Origin: Pseudorhodoferax aquiterrae
GTDB taxonomy: Bacteria; Pseudomonadota; Gammaproteobacteria; Burkholderiales; Burkholderiaceae_C
Assembly: GCF_014652235.1 (NCBI RefSeq)
Contig: NZ_BMYK01000003.1
Coordinates: 186,001 to 250,000, forward strand
Direction: 5' to 3'
DNA: 64,000 bases
The notes under the pieces were generated by a model. That model was not told where the DNA came from. It searched no databases and saw nothing but the letters and a program-made list of their open reading frames with translations. This document shows, piece by piece, positions 37,899-46,958 of this stretch (positions are counted from its first letter, which is position 1; the number at the start of each line of letters is the position of its first letter). The position numbers and the translations under genes were made by a program.

Positions 37899-39122
37899 TC
37901 ACGTGGGGTGGGATGTGGCGAGCGGCATGCCCTGCTCGATGAGGCCGGCATGCAGCGCCGCGCCCAGGGGCAGGATGTCGTCGTTGAAGTCGTAGCGGCT
38001 GTTGTGCAGGTGGCAGCCATCGGGCGCGCCCTGGCCGATGCGCAGGTACGCGCCGGGCCTGGCCTGCAGCATGAAGGAGAAATCCTCGGCGCCCATGCTG
38101 GGCTCCATGTCGCGCACCAGCAGCTCAGCGCCGACCAGGCGCTCGGCCACGTCGCCGGCGAACAGGGCCTGGTCGCGGTGGTTGATGGTGGCGGGGTAGA
38201 TGCGCTCGAAACGCACCTCGGCCCGGGCGCCGAAGCCCTGGGCCACCGCGGTGCACAGCTCGGCCAGCCGCCGCTCCACGAGCGCCTGCACCTTGGCGTC
38301 GAAGGTGCGCACGGTGCCGACCAGCGTGGCCTCGCCGGGCACCACGCTCATGGCGCCGAGGTCGCCCGCCTGCATCGCGCACAGGCTCAGCACCGCTGCG
38401 TCGATGGGGCGCGTGTTGCGCGAGACGATGCTCTGCGCGGCCGTGATGATGTGCGCGGCCACCAGCACCGGGTCCACGGTCTGGTAAGGGTGGGCGCCGT
38501 GGCCGCCCTTGCCGACCACGCGGATGGTCACCCGGTCGGCGGCGGCCATCATGGCGCCGCTGTTCAGCCCGATGGTGCCGGGCGCCATGGCCGGCCAGTT
38601 GTGCATGGCGAACACGGCCTGCACGGGGAAACGGTCGAACAGGCCGTCCTCGACCATCGCCCGCGCGCCGGCGAAGCCTTCCTCGCCGGGCTGGAAGATC
38701 AGCACCGCGGTGCCGTCGAAGTGGCGTGTCTCGGCCAGGTAGCGCGCGGCGCCGACCAGCATGGCGGTATGCCCGTCGTGGCCGCAGCCGTGCATGAGGC
38801 CGCTGCGCGCGGAGCGCCAGTCGCGCTCGCCCTGCTCGGCCATGGGCAGCGCGTCCATGTCGGCACGCAGGCCCAGCATGCGGCCGCTGGCCGTGCTGCG
38901 CCCGCGGATCACGCCGACCACGCCGGTCTTGGCGATGCCGGTGTGGACTTCGTCCGCGCCGCACAGCCGCAGCGCGTCGGCCACCCGGGCCGCCGTGTAG
39001 TACTCCTCGAAGCCCAGTTCCGGGTGGGCGTGCAGGTCGCGCCGCAGCGCCGTGAGCTCGGGATGGAACTGCGCGATGTGGGCGAATGCGCGCCCGCCTG
39101 CGCGTAGCAAGGGAGCCAGCAT
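37899..39122 (-). CDS. M20-family amidohydrolase (hippurate hydrolase-like)
   Basis: A 407-residue metallohydrolase of the M20D/hippuricase group. Metal and catalytic residues are visible in GLRADMDALPM and MHGCGHDGHTAMLVG; the lid domain inserts after about residue 190. No signal peptide is present, so it acts in the cytoplasm. Such enzymes cleave N-acyl or N-aryl amino acids and some dipeptides. The start ATG overlaps the dppB stop by one base. Its place inside the transport operon suggests it processes the imported substrate. Confidence 0.9.
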   Translation of the reverse strand: MLAPLLRAGGRAFAHIAQFHPELTALRRDLHAHPELGFEEYYTAARVADALRLCGADEVHTGIAKTGVVGVIRGRSTASGRMLGLRADMDALPMAEQGERDWRSARSGLMHGCGHDGHTAMLVGAARYLAETRHFDGTAVLIFQPGEEGFAGARAMVEDGLFDRFPVQAVFAMHNWPAMAPGTIGLNSGAMMAAADRVTIRVVGKGGHGAHPYQTVDPVLVAAHIITAAQSIVSRNTRPIDAAVLSLCAMQAGDLGAMSVVPGEATLVGTVRTFDAKVQALVERRLAELCTAVAQGFGARAEVRFERIYPATINHRDQALFAGDVAERLVGAELLVRDMEPSMGAEDFSFMLQARPGAYLRIGQGAPDGCHLHNSRYDFNDDILPLGAALHAGLIEQGMPLATSHPT

Positions 39123-40102
39123 CAATGTCCTCCCGACTTGCCGAGGCGCAGCCGCGGATCGACCGCGAAGTACAGCAGGTCCACGATCAGGTTGATGGTC
39201 ACGAAGATCAGCGCGATCAGGCACAGGTAGGCGGCCATGACCGGGATGTCCGCGAAGGTCACGGCCTGGATGAACAGCAGTCCCATGCCGGGCCACTGGA
39301 ACACCGTCTCGGTGATGATGGAGAACGCGATCAGCGTGCCCAGCTGCAGCCCGGTGATGGTGATCACGGGCACCAGCGTGTTCTTGAGCGCATGGCCGAA
39401 GTGGATGGCACGGTCCGACAGGCCGCGTGCCCGCGCGAACTTGATGTAGTCGGTGCGCAGCACCTCCAGCATCTCGGCACGCACCAGCCGCATGATCAGC
39501 GTGAGCTGGAAGATCGCCAGCGTGATGGCGGGCAGCATGATGTGGTGCCAGCCCTTGGGCGTGAGCAGACCCGTCGTCCACCAGCCCAGCTGCACTGTCT
39601 CGCCGCGCCCGAAGCTCGGGAACCAGCCCAGCCAGACCGCGAACACCAGGATCAGCAGAATGCCGATCAGGAAGGTCGGCAGCGACACGCCCAGCAGCGA
39701 CAGCGTCATCAGCACCTGGCTCATGAAGCTGCCGCGGCGCAGCGCGGCGTAGACACCGGCCGGCACGCCGACCAGCAGCGCGATCAGCGCAGCGACGAGC
39801 GCCAGCTCCAGCGTGGCCGGGAAGCGCTCGGCGATGAGCCGCGACACCTTGGCCCCCTGGCGCAGCGACAGGCCGAACTCGCCCTGCGCCGCGTTGTAGA
39901 GGAAGTGCCAGAACTGCACGATGAAGGGACGGTCCAGGCCCAGCGCTTCGCGCAACTCGCGGATCTGCTCGGGCGTGGCGTCCTGCCCGAGCAGGAACAC
40001 GACGGGATCGCCGACGTACTGGAACAGCAGGAAGGCGATGAAGGCCACGGCCACCATCACCACCACGGCCTGCAACAGCCGGCGCAGGATGAATGCAAAC
40101 AT
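39122..40102 (-). CDS. dppB: Dipeptide-type ABC transporter permease (DppB)
   Basis: A 326-residue permease opening with MFAFILRRLLQAVVVM, the N-terminal helix typical of DppB/OppB/GsiC. A periplasmic loop follows, then the five-helix core with the EAA loop (DYIKFARARGLSDRAIHFGHALKN). It is separated from the upstream binding-protein gene by 54 bases and is coupled to the hydrolase gene. Confidence 0.92.
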   Translation of the reverse strand: MFAFILRRLLQAVVVMVAVAFIAFLLFQYVGDPVVFLLGQDATPEQIRELREALGLDRPFIVQFWHFLYNAAQGEFGLSLRQGAKVSRLIAERFPATLELALVAALIALLVGVPAGVYAALRRGSFMSQVLMTLSLLGVSLPTFLIGILLILVFAVWLGWFPSFGRGETVQLGWWTTGLLTPKGWHHIMLPAITLAIFQLTLIMRLVRAEMLEVLRTDYIKFARARGLSDRAIHFGHALKNTLVPVITITGLQLGTLIAFSIITETVFQWPGMGLLFIQAVTFADIPVMAAYLCLIALIFVTINLIVDLLYFAVDPRLRLGKSGGH

Positions 40103-40156
40103 CGGTTGAGGCTCCTGGGGCCTGCGGCGCGCGTCGCGCGCCGTCGGCCCGCGGGA

Positions 40157-41734
40157 TCAGTTGACCTTGATCAGGCGCCAGTCGAGACGGTTGTCGGCGC
40201 GGTGCACGACTTCGATGTTCTTGCGCATGGCCCAGGGGATGACCTGGTTGTACAGCGGCAGGTGCGAGACGTCCTCGTGCGAGAGGATCAGCGCCTTCTC
40301 GATGAGTTCATTGCGGTTCTTGAGGTCGGTCTCGACCTTGATGCGCTCCACCAGCGCGTCCATCTGCGGGTTGGAGTAACGGCCCACGTTGTAGTTGCCA
40401 TCGCCGCCCGCGCCGACCGAGCGCACCAGCGACTGCAGGCTGTACAGCGCGTCGAAGGTGGGCACGCCCCAGCCCAGCATGTAAATGCTGGCCTCGTAGC
40501 GCTGGATCATCGGGAAGTAGGTGACCAGCGGCAGCGTGCGCAGCTTGGCCTTCACGCCCACGCGCGCCCACATGGCCGTGATGGCCTGGCAGACCGCTTC
40601 GTCGTTGATGTAGCGGTTGTTGGGGCAGGCGAAGTCGACCTCGAAGCCCTGCGGGTAGCCGGCATCGGCCAGCAGCTTCTGCGCGGCCTTGGCATCGTAG
40701 GGCCAGCGCACGTCGGCCTTCTTGGTCCAGCCATTGACCTGTGGCGAGACCAGCGTGCCGGTGCTCTCGCCCAGGCCGCGCAGCGTCACGCGCTGGATCG
40801 CGTTGATGTCGATGGCCTGGTACAGCGCCTTGCGCACGCGCACGTCCTTGAGCGGGTTCTTGCCCTTGACGCTGGAGCCCACCAGTTCGTCGCGGAACTG
40901 GTCCATCCCGAGGAACAGGGTGCGGTTCTCCACGCCGTCCATGACCTTCATGTCGGGGTTGCTGCGCAGCCGGCCCAGGTCCTGCGGGCTCGGGTCGAGC
41001 ACGAAATCGGTCTCGCCCGACAGCAGTGCCGCGAGCCGCGTGGCCTGGGCCTTGATCGGCGTGTAGACGATCTCGGTCACGTTGCTGGTGTTCTTGCCCC
41101 AGTAATGCGGGTTGGCCACGAGCACCATGCGCTGGTCGGGCTGCCACTCCTTGAGCATGTAAGGGCCCGTGCCCATGGCGTTGCGGTGCGCGAAGGTCTC
41201 GTCCTGGGTCTTGATGTCCTTGGGCTCGACCGATTTGTTCTTCTCGGCCCAGGCCTTGCTCATGATGCGCAACTCGGTCAGCTGGTTGACCAGCGTGGGC
41301 GTGGGCGCCTTGAGCATCACGTCGACCGTGTTGTCGTCGACCTTGACCACCTTGTCGATGCCCTGGGCGTAGACCGCGTAGTTCGAGGTCTTGGCCATGG
41401 CACGCGTGAGCGAGAACACCACGTCGTCGGCGGAGAAGGGCGAGCCGTCGCTGAATTTCACACCCTTGCGCAGCGAGAAGCGCATCTGCGTGGGGCTGAT
41501 CTGCTTCCATTCCGTGGCCAGCTGCGGCTCGGGCTTGAAGGTCTTGCTGTTGTAATAGACCAGCGAGTCGTACATGGAGGCATGCACGCCATTGCCGAGC
41601 GCGTTGTTCTGCGAATGGATGTCCATCGTGGGGATGTCGCTGGCACTGGACCATTTGAAGGTCTTGGCGTGCGCAGCACTTCCGAGGGTCAACGCGACGA
41701 ATGCACCGGTACAGAACAAAGCAATCTTTTGCAT
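40157..41734 (-). CDS. Peptide ABC transporter substrate-binding protein (second of two)
   Basis: A 525-residue SBP_bac_5 protein with a signal peptide cleaved after AHA near residue 23. Family motifs include MRFSLRKGVKFSDGSPF, FLGMDQFRDELVGSSVKGKNPL and VRKALYQAID. It is related to the protein encoded at 36296-37876 but clearly diverged in the ligand-facing parts. First gene of the operon; the leader has a CTCT/AGAG hairpin around a T-run just before the start (41742-41757), of unknown effect. Confidence 0.9.
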   Translation of the reverse strand: MQKIALFCTGAFVALTLGSAAHAKTFKWSSASDIPTMDIHSQNNALGNGVHASMYDSLVYYNSKTFKPEPQLATEWKQISPTQMRFSLRKGVKFSDGSPFSADDVVFSLTRAMAKTSNYAVYAQGIDKVVKVDDNTVDVMLKAPTPTLVNQLTELRIMSKAWAEKNKSVEPKDIKTQDETFAHRNAMGTGPYMLKEWQPDQRMVLVANPHYWGKNTSNVTEIVYTPIKAQATRLAALLSGETDFVLDPSPQDLGRLRSNPDMKVMDGVENRTLFLGMDQFRDELVGSSVKGKNPLKDVRVRKALYQAIDINAIQRVTLRGLGESTGTLVSPQVNGWTKKADVRWPYDAKAAQKLLADAGYPQGFEVDFACPNNRYINDEAVCQAITAMWARVGVKAKLRTLPLVTYFPMIQRYEASIYMLGWGVPTFDALYSLQSLVRSVGAGGDGNYNVGRYSNPQMDALVERIKVETDLKNRNELIEKALILSHEDVSHLPLYNQVIPWAMRKNIEVVHRADNRLDWRLIKVN

Positions 41735-41810
41735 GGGCAGACTCTCAAAAAAAGAGATTCCACTATGCAACAAGCGGGCCAGCGCAGGCAGCCGGAGTTT
41801 CCCGATGCGT

Positions 41811-42572
41811 TCAGCGCGCGGCCTGCGTCCTCGTGCGCAGATCCAACGGTCCGTACCAGGCCTGGACGCGGCTGCCGGTGTTGTCGGAGTCCGTCATGAT
41901 GCCGACCGCCAGCAGCGCACCCGGCTCCTCGCCGAAGGCGCGCACGAAATCGGCACGCACGTCGCGTTCGTAGTCGCGCCACTGGCCCAGGCCCGCCGCA
42001 CCCGACTCGACCACGATCTTGCGGATGCGGTCGGTGCGCGGGTTGAAGATCACCGTGCCCGGCGCGCGGCTGTTGCACCACACGTACATCAGCGTGGCGT
42101 AGGGCATCTCCTCGCCCGTCAGCGCACGCGCCAGTTCGGACAGCATCGCGTTCTTGGCCGAGAAGCGGCTGCGGTCGCCCTCGAAAGCCAGCACGAGGCG
42201 GACCGGGGCATCGTCGGCGTCGCGCGCAGCCATGTCGGCACCGGCGATGAGGGCCGGCACCTTCCAGGAGAACGACAGCGGACCCAGGGCGTCCGCCGGC
42301 ACATGGACCTGCTTGCGCAGCATGCTGGCCGAGGCATCGGCGGTCACGGCCATCGCCGCCCGTCCATTCGCCTGCACCGGGTCGAACTGCGTCGCGCGCT
42401 TGCCCGGCAGCGGCAGATGCTGCCATGGCGTGCCCTCCACCTGCGGCAGCGACGCCCTGGCCCATGGGGTCTGGGCGACAGGCCCTGCGGCCGCCGGCGC
42501 GTCCTTGTCCGCGCGCCAGGATGCGCATCCCAGCAGCTGCGAGGCCACCAAAGCCACCCATACGAAGCGCAT
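41811..42572 (-). CDS. DUF3047 family lipoprotein
   Basis: A 253-residue protein with a lipoprotein signal ending SQLLGC (Cys16) and then a DUF3047-like domain: FSWKVPALIAGADMAARDADDAPVRLVLAFEGD, a YVWCNSRAPGTVI strand, and the ending VGIMTDSDNTGSRVQAWYG. Members are predicted periplasmic or outer-membrane proteins of unknown role. The start ATG at 42572 is set by the signal peptide. It ends 76 bases before the dipeptide operon on the same strand. Confidence 0.78.
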   Translation of the reverse strand: MRFVWVALVASQLLGCASWRADKDAPAAAGPVAQTPWARASLPQVEGTPWQHLPLPGKRATQFDPVQANGRAAMAVTADASASMLRKQVHVPADALGPLSFSWKVPALIAGADMAARDADDAPVRLVLAFEGDRSRFSAKNAMLSELARALTGEEMPYATLMYVWCNSRAPGTVIFNPRTDRIRKIVVESGAAGLGQWRDYERDVRADFVRAFGEEPGALLAVGIMTDSDNTGSRVQAWYGPLDLRTRTQAAR

Positions 42573-42603
42573 CAATCCAGATCCCTTCCAAAGCAGCACG
42601 CAC

Positions 42604-42640
42604 GAAAAAAGCCGCCGGTCTTGCGACGCGGCGGCTTTAT
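42604..42640 (-). terminator. Rho-independent terminator of the porin gene
   Basis: Read leftward, AAAGCCGCC (complement of 42630-42638) pairs with GGCGGCTTT (complement of 42608-42616) and is followed by six T residues. It lies 40 bases after the porin stop and separates the porin from the DUF3047 lipoprotein gene. Confidence 0.85.
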
Positions 42641-42679
42641 ACATTGCAATCGTCAAGCTGCGCTCAGGCAGCTCTTGGA

Positions 42680-43744
42680 TCAGAACGTGTGGACAACGCC
42701 CAGGCCGACGGCGTACGGCTCGGAGGGACGGGCAGGCGTGGCGGCGGTCGCAGCAACACCGTTCTGGTCGTAGGTCTTCACGAAGTCGACGTAGAAACGG
42801 GTGCGCTTGGACAGTGCGTAGTTCGCGAACACTTCCACGGCGCTGATGTCGGCACCGGTGTTGCGAGCGTACTGAACGCCGATGTTTGCGGGACCGAACG
42901 GAGCGACAGCAGCGAGCGTCCAGCCCTTGCCACCAGCCAGGCGACCGCTGTTGGCGGCAATGGTGTTGTAACCATCGATGCCTTCGGTCTCGCGGCGGTT
43001 GTAAGTGGCGGCCAGCTTCACAACCTTCAGGTCGTAGCTAACGCCAACTGCGTAAGCAGTGCGCATGCCTTCCTGAGCCTTGGACTCGCCCATTGCGCTC
43101 ACGGACAGCGGGCCGTTGGCAAACGTGGCGCCCAAGCTGTATTGAGCCTTAGCTTCGCCGTACGGCGCCGGCAGCAAGCCCACGCTGGGGGTGCTGGTGG
43201 TCTGGTCGCCCTTGGCGGTGTAACCAGCGCGCAGGGTGAAGCCGCCGAAGTTCGGGGTCACGTACTGCACTTGGCTGCTGCGGCGCGACGAACCGTACCA
43301 GGTCACAGCGCTGATGCCGGCGCGGTCGTAAGCGGAGGAGTAGGACGTGCCGTTGAAGTCATAGGCACCCATCACCTTGGCAGCGACCGACGAAGAGCGA
43401 CCGAGCTGGATTGCACCCCAGCCAGCGCCTTCCAGGCCCACCCAGGCTTCACGGCCGAAGTTCAGGCCGGTGCCGGAGCTCGACAGGTCCAGACCGCTGG
43501 TTTGCAGGTTGAAGTTGGCCTTCAAGCCGCCACCCAGGTCCTCCGTGCCGCGAAAGCCGATCACGGAAGTGCTGTTGAAGCCGTCGCCACCGCCAGAGTA
43601 GCCCTCACCGTTGTTCATGCCCCACTTTTCGCCCTTGACCTTACCGAAGCCAATGTCCAGCACGCCGTAGAGGGTGACGGACGACTGAGCCATGGCGGCG
43701 CCGGAAGCAGCCAGCACGGCCAAAGCGATCAGACTCTTTTTCAT
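42680..43744 (-). CDS. Outer-membrane general porin (Burkholderiales OmpC-like family)
   Basis: A 354-residue trimeric beta-barrel porin. The signal peptide ends in GAAMAQ, and the mature protein begins [16 protein letters not shown], the typical first strand of Burkholderiales porins; the last strand ends in phenylalanine (VVHTF). The constriction-loop region contains [26 protein letters not shown] lies a suitable distance before the ATG at 43744. Codon use is biased towards a high-expression pattern. The 5' leader can form nested hairpins (see 43773-43859). Confidence 0.92.
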   Translation of the reverse strand: MKKSLIALAVLAASGAAMAQSSVTLYGVLDIGFGKVKGEKWGMNNGEGYSGGGDGFNSTSVIGFRGTEDLGGGLKANFNLQTSGLDLSSSGTGLNFGREAWVGLEGAGWGAIQLGRSSSVAAKVMGAYDFNGTSYSSAYDRAGISAVTWYGSSRRSSQVQYVTPNFGGFTLRAGYTAKGDQTTSTPSVGLLPAPYGEAKAQYSLGATFANGPLSVSAMGESKAQEGMRTAYAVGVSYDLKVVKLAATYNRRETEGIDGYNTIAANSGRLAGGKGWTLAAVAPFGPANIGVQYARNTGADISAVEVFANYALSKRTRFYVDFVKTYDQNGVAATAATPARPSEPYAVGLGVVHTF

Positions 43745-43772
43745 TGCGAGATTCTCCAAGGTTAAACAGAGG

Positions 43773-43859
43773 GCTCCGGTTCGAAGAGACCGCGTCGTGC
43801 TTCAGCACTTTTGTTCGATCTCGCCGGAGTCCCGGGCCAACCTCCTTTTGGGAAGTTGG
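43773..43859 (-). promoter_or_regulatory. Structured leader region upstream of the porin gene
   Basis: CTCCGG (43774-43779) can pair with CCGGAG (43824-43829) and encloses TTCGA/TCGAT and an inner GTGC-TTCA-GCAC hairpin (43797-43808). A second hairpin CCAACCTCC/GGAAGTTGG (43837-43845 with 43851-43859) follows upstream. Read leftward, these precede the porin start by 30-115 bases. They may stabilise the mRNA or be an sRNA target; no known family is recognised. Confidence 0.35.
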
Positions 43860-43991
43860 GCGTATTGCACCAGAACAGGTGACCTTGGGCAAAAGAAAAG
43901 GCCGAATATGGCTCTTTTTCGTCGCTTGATTACAACAGACAGCAAACGGGCGCCGGGCGCCGCCCGCGCGCACTGCCGCGCGGGCGATCCC

Positions 43992-43997
43992 TATACT
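43992..43997 (+). promoter_or_regulatory. Possible -10 box for coq7
   Basis: TATACT matches the sigma-70 -10 consensus at five of six positions and lies 21 bases before the coq7 start codon. The -35 region is poor, so it may need an activator. Confidence 0.4.
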
Positions 43998-44018
43998 GGG
44001 GTTTTCCCAAACACGACC

Positions 44019-44636
44019 ATGGACACCTTGCTCAGCACCGTCGACGCCGCCCTTCGAACGGTCTTCGTGCCGGCGCGCGCCAGCCGGCCCTGCCCGACCT
44101 TGCCCGCGCAGGCCACGGCGCTGGAGGCCAAGGAGAAGCAGTTGTCGGGCGCGCTGATGCGCGTGAACCACGTCGGCGAGGTCTGCGCCCAGGCGCTCTA
44201 CACAGGCCAGGCCCTGGCCACGCGCGATCCGGCGCTGCGCGCCCATTTCGAGGAAGCCAGCCGGGAGGAAACCGACCACCTGGCCTGGACGGCCGAGCGG
44301 CTGCAGGAACTAGGTGCGCGGCCCTCGCTGCTCAACCCCGTCTGGTACGCCGGCGCTTTCGCGCTCGGCTTCGTGGCCGGCAAGATCGGCGACAAGCTGA
44401 GCCTGGGCTTCGTGGTCGAAACCGAGAAGCAGGTGGCCGAGCACCTGGGTTCGCACCTGGACCGCCTGCCGGAGAACGACCACGCCTCGCGCGCCATCGT
44501 GGCCCAGATGCGCGACGACGAGCTGCGCCACGCGCACGATGCGGCCATGGCTGGCGCACTGCCCCTGCCGCGGGTCGCCAAAGGCCTGATGCGTGCGGCG
44601 GCGAAGGTCATGACGACCACCGCGCACCGCATCTGA
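44019..44636 (+). CDS. coq7: Demethoxyubiquinol hydroxylase Coq7 (di-iron)
   Basis: A 205-residue carboxylate-bridged di-iron hydroxylase for the last ring hydroxylation in ubiquinone synthesis. Iron ligands are visible in the ferritin-like repeats [23 protein letters not shown] and [10 protein letters not shown]. It is membrane-associated through a hydrophobic patch near residues 105-125. ATG 44019 gives the usual family length. It is divergent from the porin and convergent with the OsmC gene (7 bases apart). Confidence 0.94.
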   Translation: MDTLLSTVDAALRTVFVPARASRPCPTLPAQATALEAKEKQLSGALMRVNHVGEVCAQALYTGQALATRDPALRAHFEEASREETDHLAWTAERLQELGARPSLLNPVWYAGAFALGFVAGKIGDKLSLGFVVETEKQVAEHLGSHLDRLPENDHASRAIVAQMRDDELRHAHDAAMAGALPLPRVAKGLMRAAAKVMTTTAHRI

Positions 44637-44643
44637 GGGTCCC

Positions 44644-45093
44644 TCAGCCTTCTTTCAGCTCGAAGCTGGTCACGATCTCGGCGGTCTTGCCGAGCATGAT
44701 GGTGGCCGAACAGTACTTGTCGTGGCTCATGGCGATGGCGCGTTCCACCGCCGCAGCCGGCAGATCCTTGCCCGTGACCGTGAAGTGCATCTGGATGCGC
44801 GTGAAGACCTTGGGATCGGTTTCGGCGCGCTCGGCGCTGAGCTTGACCGAGCAGCCGCGCACGTCGTGCCGGCCGCGCTTGAGGATCAGCACCACGTCGT
44901 AGGCCGTGCAACCGCCCGCGCCGGCCAGCACGGTCTCCATGGGGCGCGGCGCAAGATTGCGCCCCCCGTTCTCGGGCCGCACCGCGTCGGGCGCGCCATC
45001 CATCGCCAGCACATGGCCACTGCCGGTTTCGGCCACGAACCCCATGCCGGACTGCGTGCCGGCGGCGCCGGTCCAGCTCACTGTGCATTCCAT
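44644..45093 (-). CDS. OsmC/YhfA-family peroxiredoxin-like protein
   Basis: A 149-residue protein with the two family cysteines, in GAGGCTAYD and HDKYCSATI. OsmC/Ohr proteins reduce organic hydroperoxides, whereas the YhfA branch, which this resembles by its GRNLAPRPMETVLAG segment, has no settled substrate. The ATG at 45093 follows GGGAG. A 10-base palindrome lies 75 bases upstream (45168-45177) in the 302-base gap shared with the small RNA. Confidence 0.88.
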   Translation of the reverse strand: MECTVSWTGAAGTQSGMGFVAETGSGHVLAMDGAPDAVRPENGGRNLAPRPMETVLAGAGGCTAYDVVLILKRGRHDVRGCSVKLSAERAETDPKVFTRIQMHFTVTGKDLPAAAVERAIAMSHDKYCSATIMLGKTAEIVTSFELKEG

Positions 45094-45167
45094 CTCTCGG
45101 TACTCCCTGTGTTGTTCAAGCCGAACAGCGTTGCGAAATTGCCGAATTCTTCACGAAAATTCACCGC

Positions 45168-45177
45168 TGACATGTCA
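45168..45177. promoter_or_regulatory. Perfect palindrome TGACATGTCA
   Basis: A 10-base perfect inverted repeat in the gap between the OsmC gene and the small RNA, 30 bases before the TATACT box. The position would suit an operator acting on either direction. No regulator can be named. Confidence 0.35.
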
Positions 45178-45207
45178 CGCAATGCTGCGTCGCACAAAAA
45201 TTCTCGC

Positions 45208-45306
45208 TATACTGCACCCATCGCGTCGCAAGTCGGCGCACCGATTGTCTCCTCCACCCTCCGAAAAGGTGGATTGGCCCCGAACCGCAAGGTTCGGGGC
45301 TTTTTT
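45208..45306 (+). ncRNA. Candidate small RNA with an exposed anti-Shine-Dalgarno tract
   Basis: A -10 box TATACT (45208-45213) predicts a start near 45220, and a strong terminator ends the transcript near 45306, giving about 87 bases. The RNA folds as three hairpins: GTCGG/CCGAT with a CGCA loop (45232-45245); TCCACC/GGTGGA with the loop CTCCGAAAA (45253-45273); and the terminator. The sequence UCUCCUCC (45248-45255) is a perfect complement of a strong ribosome binding site, and the loop of hairpin 2 repeats CUCC. It has no start codon for a leader peptide. This design is that of a trans-acting sRNA that blocks translation. I recall conserved Burkholderiales sRNAs of this kind (for example NcS27), but identity was not tested. 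Confidence 0.7.
45277..45306 (+). terminator. Terminator of the candidate small RNA
   Basis: GCCCCGAACC (45277-45286) pairs with GGTTCGGGGC (45291-45300) around a GCAA tetraloop and is followed by six T residues. No protein gene on this strand ends upstream of it after coq7, which implies a short transcript of its own. Confidence 0.92.
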
Positions 45307-45395
45307 CTTTGTGGCGTCGGTGGCGCACGCAGGACCGGGCTCCCGCGGTTCTCTATGATCCGCGCTCCCCGCATCTGCCGGCCCCGCTCCATCCC

Positions 45396-46958
45396 ATGCC
45401 TTCGACCAAGCGCCTGTCCCCCGCCGACTACCTCAAGAAAATCCTGACCGCCCGGGTCTACGACGTGGCCACGGAATCGGCGCTGGAGCCGGCACGCGCG
45501 CTGAGCCAGCGCCTGCACAACACCGTGCTGCTCAAGCGCGAGGACCAGCAAGCGGTGTTCAGCTTCAAGCTGCGCGGTGCCTACAACAAGATGGCGCACC
45601 TGACGCCCGCGCAACTGAAGAAGGGCGTGATCTGTGCCTCGGCCGGCAACCATGCCCAGGGCGTGGCCATGAGCGCGCGCAAGCTCGGCACCCGGGCCGT
45701 CGTCGTGATGCCGACGACCACGCCACAGCTCAAGATCGACGCCGTGCGTGGCTTCGGCGGCGAGGTCGTGCTGCACGGCGAGAGCTACAGCGACGCCTAC
45801 CAGCACGCCGCCAAGCTTGAGAAGAAGGAAGGCCTGACCTTCGTCCACCCGTTCGACGATCCGGACGTGATCGCCGGCCAGGGCACCATCGCCATGGAGA
45901 TCCTGCGCCAGCTGCAGGGCCTGGGCACCCAGCACCTGGACGCCGTGTTCGTCGCCATCGGCGGCGGCGGCCTGATCTCGGGCGTGGCCAACTACATCAA
46001 GGCCGTGCGGCCGGAGACCAAGGTCATCGGCGTGCAGATGACCGATTCCGACGCCATGGCCCGCTCCGTCGCGGCGGGCAAGCGCGTGGCGCTGGACGAC
46101 GTGGGCCTGTTCTCCGACGGCACGGCCGTCAAGCTGGTCGGCGAGGAGACCTTCCGCGTCGCGCGCGGCCTGGTCGACGACTTCGTGCTGGTCGACACCG
46201 ACGCCGTCTGCGCCGCCATCAAAGACGTTTTCGTCGACACCCGCAGCATCGTCGAACCGGCTGGCGCCCTGGCCGTGGCCGCGATCAAGCAGTACGTGGC
46301 CACCCACAAGACGCGCGGCGAAACCTACGCCGCCATCTTGTGCGGCGCCAACATGAACTTCGACCGGCTGCGCTTCGTGGCCGAGCGGGCCGAGGTCGGC
46401 GAGGAGCGCGAAGCCTTGTTCGCGGTGACCATCCCCGAGGAACGCGGCAGCTTCCGCCGCTTCTGCGAGGTGGTTGGCCAGCTGCCCGGCGGCCCGCGCA
46501 ACGTGACGGAGTTCAACTACCGCATCAGCGATGCGGCCCAGGCCCATGTCTTCGTGGGCCTGACCACCCACGGCAAGGGCGAGTCCGCCAAACTGGCCAC
46601 GCGCTTCGTGCGCAGCGGTTTCGAGGCCATCGACCTCACGCACGACGAGCTGGCCAAGGAGCATGTGCGCCACATGGTGGGCGGCCGCTCGGCGCTGGCC
46701 CGCGACGAGCGCCTGCTGCGCTTCACGTTCCCGGAGCGCCCGGGCGCATTGCTCAAGTTCCTGAGCCTCATGAAGCCGAACTGGAACATCAGCCTGTTCC
46801 ACTACCGCAACCAGGGCGCCGACTACGGCCGCATCCTGGTCGGTATGCAGGTGCCCGCCGCCGAGGCCAAGGCCTTCGGCAAGTTCCTGGACCAGCTCGA
46901 CTACCCCTGGGTCGAAGAGACCGCCAACCCGGTCTACCGCCTGTTCCTGCAGGCCTGA
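45396..46958 (+). CDS. ilvA: Threonine ammonia-lyase, biosynthetic
   Basis: A 520-residue PLP enzyme that makes 2-oxobutanoate for isoleucine synthesis. The PLP lysine is in VFSFKLRGAYNK, the phosphate-binding glycines in IGGGGLISG. Two C-terminal ACT-like domains (about residues 345-420 and 440-515; both contain ERxG(A/S) motifs) indicate the allosteric, isoleucine-inhibited form. The small RNA terminator lies 90 bases before the start, so ilvA needs a promoter within or after it, or read-through. cobS starts 16 bases downstream. Confidence 0.95.
   Translation: MPSTKRLSPADYLKKILTARVYDVATESALEPARALSQRLHNTVLLKREDQQAVFSFKLRGAYNKMAHLTPAQLKKGVICASAGNHAQGVAMSARKLGTRAVVVMPTTTPQLKIDAVRGFGGEVVLHGESYSDAYQHAAKLEKKEGLTFVHPFDDPDVIAGQGTIAMEILRQLQGLGTQHLDAVFVAIGGGGLISGVANYIKAVRPETKVIGVQMTDSDAMARSVAAGKRVALDDVGLFSDGTAVKLVGEETFRVARGLVDDFVLVDTDAVCAAIKDVFVDTRSIVEPAGALAVAAIKQYVATHKTRGETYAAILCGANMNFDRLRFVAERAEVGEEREALFAVTIPEERGSFRRFCEVVGQLPGGPRNVTEFNYRISDAAQAHVFVGLTTHGKGESAKLATRFVRSGFEAIDLTHDELAKEHVRHMVGGRSALARDERLLRFTFPERPGALLKFLSLMKPNWNISLFHYRNQGADYGRILVGMQVPAAEAKAFGKFLDQLDYPWVEETANPVYRLFLQA

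Noticed and set aside
45277-45306. Leader-peptide attenuator for ilvA
   Set aside because: No start codon or run of isoleucine, valine, leucine or threonine codons precedes the hairpin within the predicted transcript, so a classical attenuator is unlikely; a small RNA fits better.
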